From Deltaproteobacteria bacterium (GTDB lineage Bacteria; Myxococcota_A; Bradymonadia; REDH01): a DNA stretch of 32,801 nucleotides. The notes under the pieces were generated by a model. It made no database searches, had not been told where the DNA came from, and saw only the letters and a list, made by a program, of their open reading frames with translations. The stretch spans positions 1 to 32,801 of the forward strand of contig JABMMX010000282.1 in NCBI GenBank assembly GCA_013205435.1, read 5' to 3'. The position numbers and the translations under genes are program-made. Shown piece by piece: positions 31,610 to 32,801 of the stretch. The stretch's first letter is position 1. The number at the start of each line of letters is the position of its first letter.

Positions 31610-32050
31610 ATGCTCGTCTGCACACGCCGGATTGAATGGGATGCCATGCACCGCATCCCCAACCACGAGGGACGCTGCCGCGCCTTCCATGGCCACCGCT
31701 ATGTGGCCGAGGTGACCTGCCACGCCCCATCGCTCGACGCGCTGGGCCGCATCGTCGACTTCGGCGTCATCAAGGAGCGGGTTGGCGGCTGGGTCGACGC
31801 GCAGTGGGACCACACCGCCATTTTGATGCGTGGCGACAGCGACCCCGCAGCGCTCGCGATTGCCGCCTCCAACGAGGCGCTCGGCCGGCCCATTTACTGG
31901 ATGGAGCGGCCGCCGACGGCGGAGAACATCGCGGCTGAGCTTGCCGAGAAGGCGAGCCTGCTCTTGGCCGGAACGGGCGTCACCGTGGTGCGACTTCGCA
32001 TCTGGGAGACGCCGAACGCCTGGGCGGAGTGGACGCCCGACCCCGCCTAG
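31610..32050 (+). CDS. queD: 6-pyruvoyl-tetrahydropterin synthase / QueD family protein
   Basis: The protein has 146 residues from the ATG at 31610, preceded by GAGG. Zinc-binding histidines are visible in AMHRI (His14) and FHGHR (His27, His29), with the catalytic Cys23 between them. Further hallmarks are VDFGVIK (49-55), DAQWDHTAIL (Asp67, His68), PTAENIA (102-108) and WETPNAWAEW with Glu133. QueD makes 6-carboxy-tetrahydropterin from dihydroneopterin triphosphate in queuosine synthesis; relatives make pyruvoyl-tetrahydropterin or carry out other pterin chemistry. No other queuosine gene is nearby, so the exact role is not fixed. Its location beside another GTP-to-pterin pathway is notable. 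Its stop overlaps udk on the opposite strand. Confidence 0.85.
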   Translation: MLVCTRRIEWDAMHRIPNHEGRCRAFHGHRYVAEVTCHAPSLDALGRIVDFGVIKERVGGWVDAQWDHTAILMRGDSDPAALAIAASNEALGRPIYWMERPPTAENIAAELAEKASLLLAGTGVTVVRLRIWETPNAWAEWTPDPA

Positions 32051-32685
32051 CGGTCGGAGACGTTGCGAGGGTGGGCGCGGAAGAGGAGCGCCTGGGTGAT
32101 CAGGTTGATGCCGACGGTGTTCTGTCCCCCTTCCGGCAGCAGGATGTTGGCGTGGCGCTTGCTCGGCTCGACGAACTGTTCGTGCATGGGGCGCACGGTG
32201 GCGAAGTACTGGTCGCGGACATCGAGGAAGGAGCGGCCCCGCTCCACCATGTCGCGGCGCATGCGGCGCATGAGGCGGATGTCGGCGTCGGTCTCGACGA
32301 AGATCATCAGGTCGAAGCGGGCGCGCAGCTCGGCGCTTGCGAGCACCAGGATGCCCTCGACGACGACGGTGCGGGCAGGGGCGACGGTCGAGGTAACAGG
32401 GGTGCGGGTGTGGGTGCGGAAGTCGTAGACCGGCTTCTCGAAGGAGCGGCCTGCGCGGAGCTCGTCAAGGTGGCTGGCGAGCAGCGAAGTCTCGAGCGCA
32501 TCGGGGTGGTCGAAGTTCAGGGCCGCCCGCTCCTCGAAGTTCAGGTGGCTGAAGTCGCGGTAGTAGGAGTCGTGGTCAATGAGGGCGCAGCTGCCGGGCA
32601 GCATCGCCTCGATGATGGTGCGCGCGACGGTGCTCTTGCCGCTCCCGCTCCCGCCTGCCACGCCGATGATGTAGGATTGGCTCAT
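32047..32685 (-). CDS. udk: Uridine kinase
   Basis: The protein has 212 residues from the ATG at 32685, which has AGGA 6 nt upstream; an in-frame ATG at 32772 would add a long Pro/Ala-rich leader absent from the family. The P-loop GGSGSGKST (11-19) is followed by IDHDSYYRD, NFDHPDA (substrate site), PVYDFRTHTRT, VVVEGILVL, the lid region RRMRRDMVERGRS and VEPSKRHANILLPEGG. The enzyme phosphorylates uridine and cytidine with ATP or GTP in pyrimidine salvage. It has the usual length of about 210 residues. Its TAG stop overlaps the queD stop within CTAG. The remaining 116 nt to the window end hold no gene I can support. Confidence 0.95.
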   Translation of the reverse strand: MSQSYIIGVAGGSGSGKSTVARTIIEAMLPGSCALIDHDSYYRDFSHLNFEERAALNFDHPDALETSLLASHLDELRAGRSFEKPVYDFRTHTRTPVTSTVAPARTVVVEGILVLASAELRARFDLMIFVETDADIRLMRRMRRDMVERGRSFLDVRDQYFATVRPMHEQFVEPSKRHANILLPEGGQNTVGINLITQALLFRAHPRNVSDR

Positions 32686-32801
32686 CTGATTTCCTGCTGC
32701 TGGGTAGGGGCGCGCTCGATAGTCGGAAGGTGCGGCGCGGGGCAAGTAGGCGGGCGCGGCGGCGCCCAACATTGGCTCCCTGCGCTTCGATGGGATAGTT
32801 A

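Overview
The window is a high-GC bacterial chromosome segment with 21 protein-coding genes packed closely together. I see no tRNA, rRNA, insertion sequence, integrase or CRISPR array. It most likely comes from a myxobacterium-like organism (Myxococcota). The evidence is a MYXO-CTERM-like tail (Cys-Ser, hydrophobic stretch, RRRRR), MopE-type metal-binding repeats, a DUF4215-like Cys repeat and very large Cys-rich lipoproteins. Seven of the 21 products begin with a lipoprotein-type signal peptide, so much of the segment encodes the cell envelope and surface.

Layout. Positions 1-6330 (minus strand) hold a likely four-gene operon: a 1075-residue Cys-repeat lipoprotein, a PlsC-type acyltransferase, an SDR/epimerase-like protein and a MopE/DUF4215-type lipoprotein that runs off the left edge. 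Positions 6420-8612 hold a small four-helix membrane protein, a PHA-granule-associated-type protein and a WS/DGAT-type acyltransferase. Positions 8722-10457 hold a stand-alone NifU-like domain translationally coupled to a lipase lipoprotein. Positions 10744-20517 are one gene of 3257 codons that alternates nine nidogen-like beta domains with Cys-rich blocks. A strong terminator follows it, then a 952-residue CGGC-repeat lipoprotein (20650-23508) with its own terminator. Positions 23585-25797 (minus) hold a Cys-paired Sel1-like lipoprotein overlapping rnhA. Positions 25897-27800 (plus) hold rlmJ overlapping an M15 peptidase that has both a lipobox and a MYXO-CTERM-like tail. Positions 27797-31476 (minus) hold a molybdenum cofactor operon, moaA-moaD-moaE-moaC-moeA, joined by overlaps or abutting codons. 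Positions 31610-32685 hold queD (plus) and udk (minus), convergent.

How the genes fit together. The moa/moe operon encodes the steps from GTP to molybdopterin and Mo insertion, but no separate MogA/MoaB adenylyltransferase or MobA is visible. MoaC carries a C-terminal extension that looks like an eroded MoaB domain. The envelope genes use at least five unrelated Cys-repeat designs. Two of these proteins show higher-order repetition that I could count directly: a 14-unit period in the 3103-6330 protein and a 3-unit period in the 20650-23508 protein. This implies growth by block duplication. Lipid-related genes (PlsC, WS/DGAT, PHA-granule protein, lipase) cluster in the first 10 kb and suggest storage-lipid or envelope-lipid metabolism, but this link is inference.

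No gene-free stretch exceeds 300 bases. The longest, 10458-10743, is described below.
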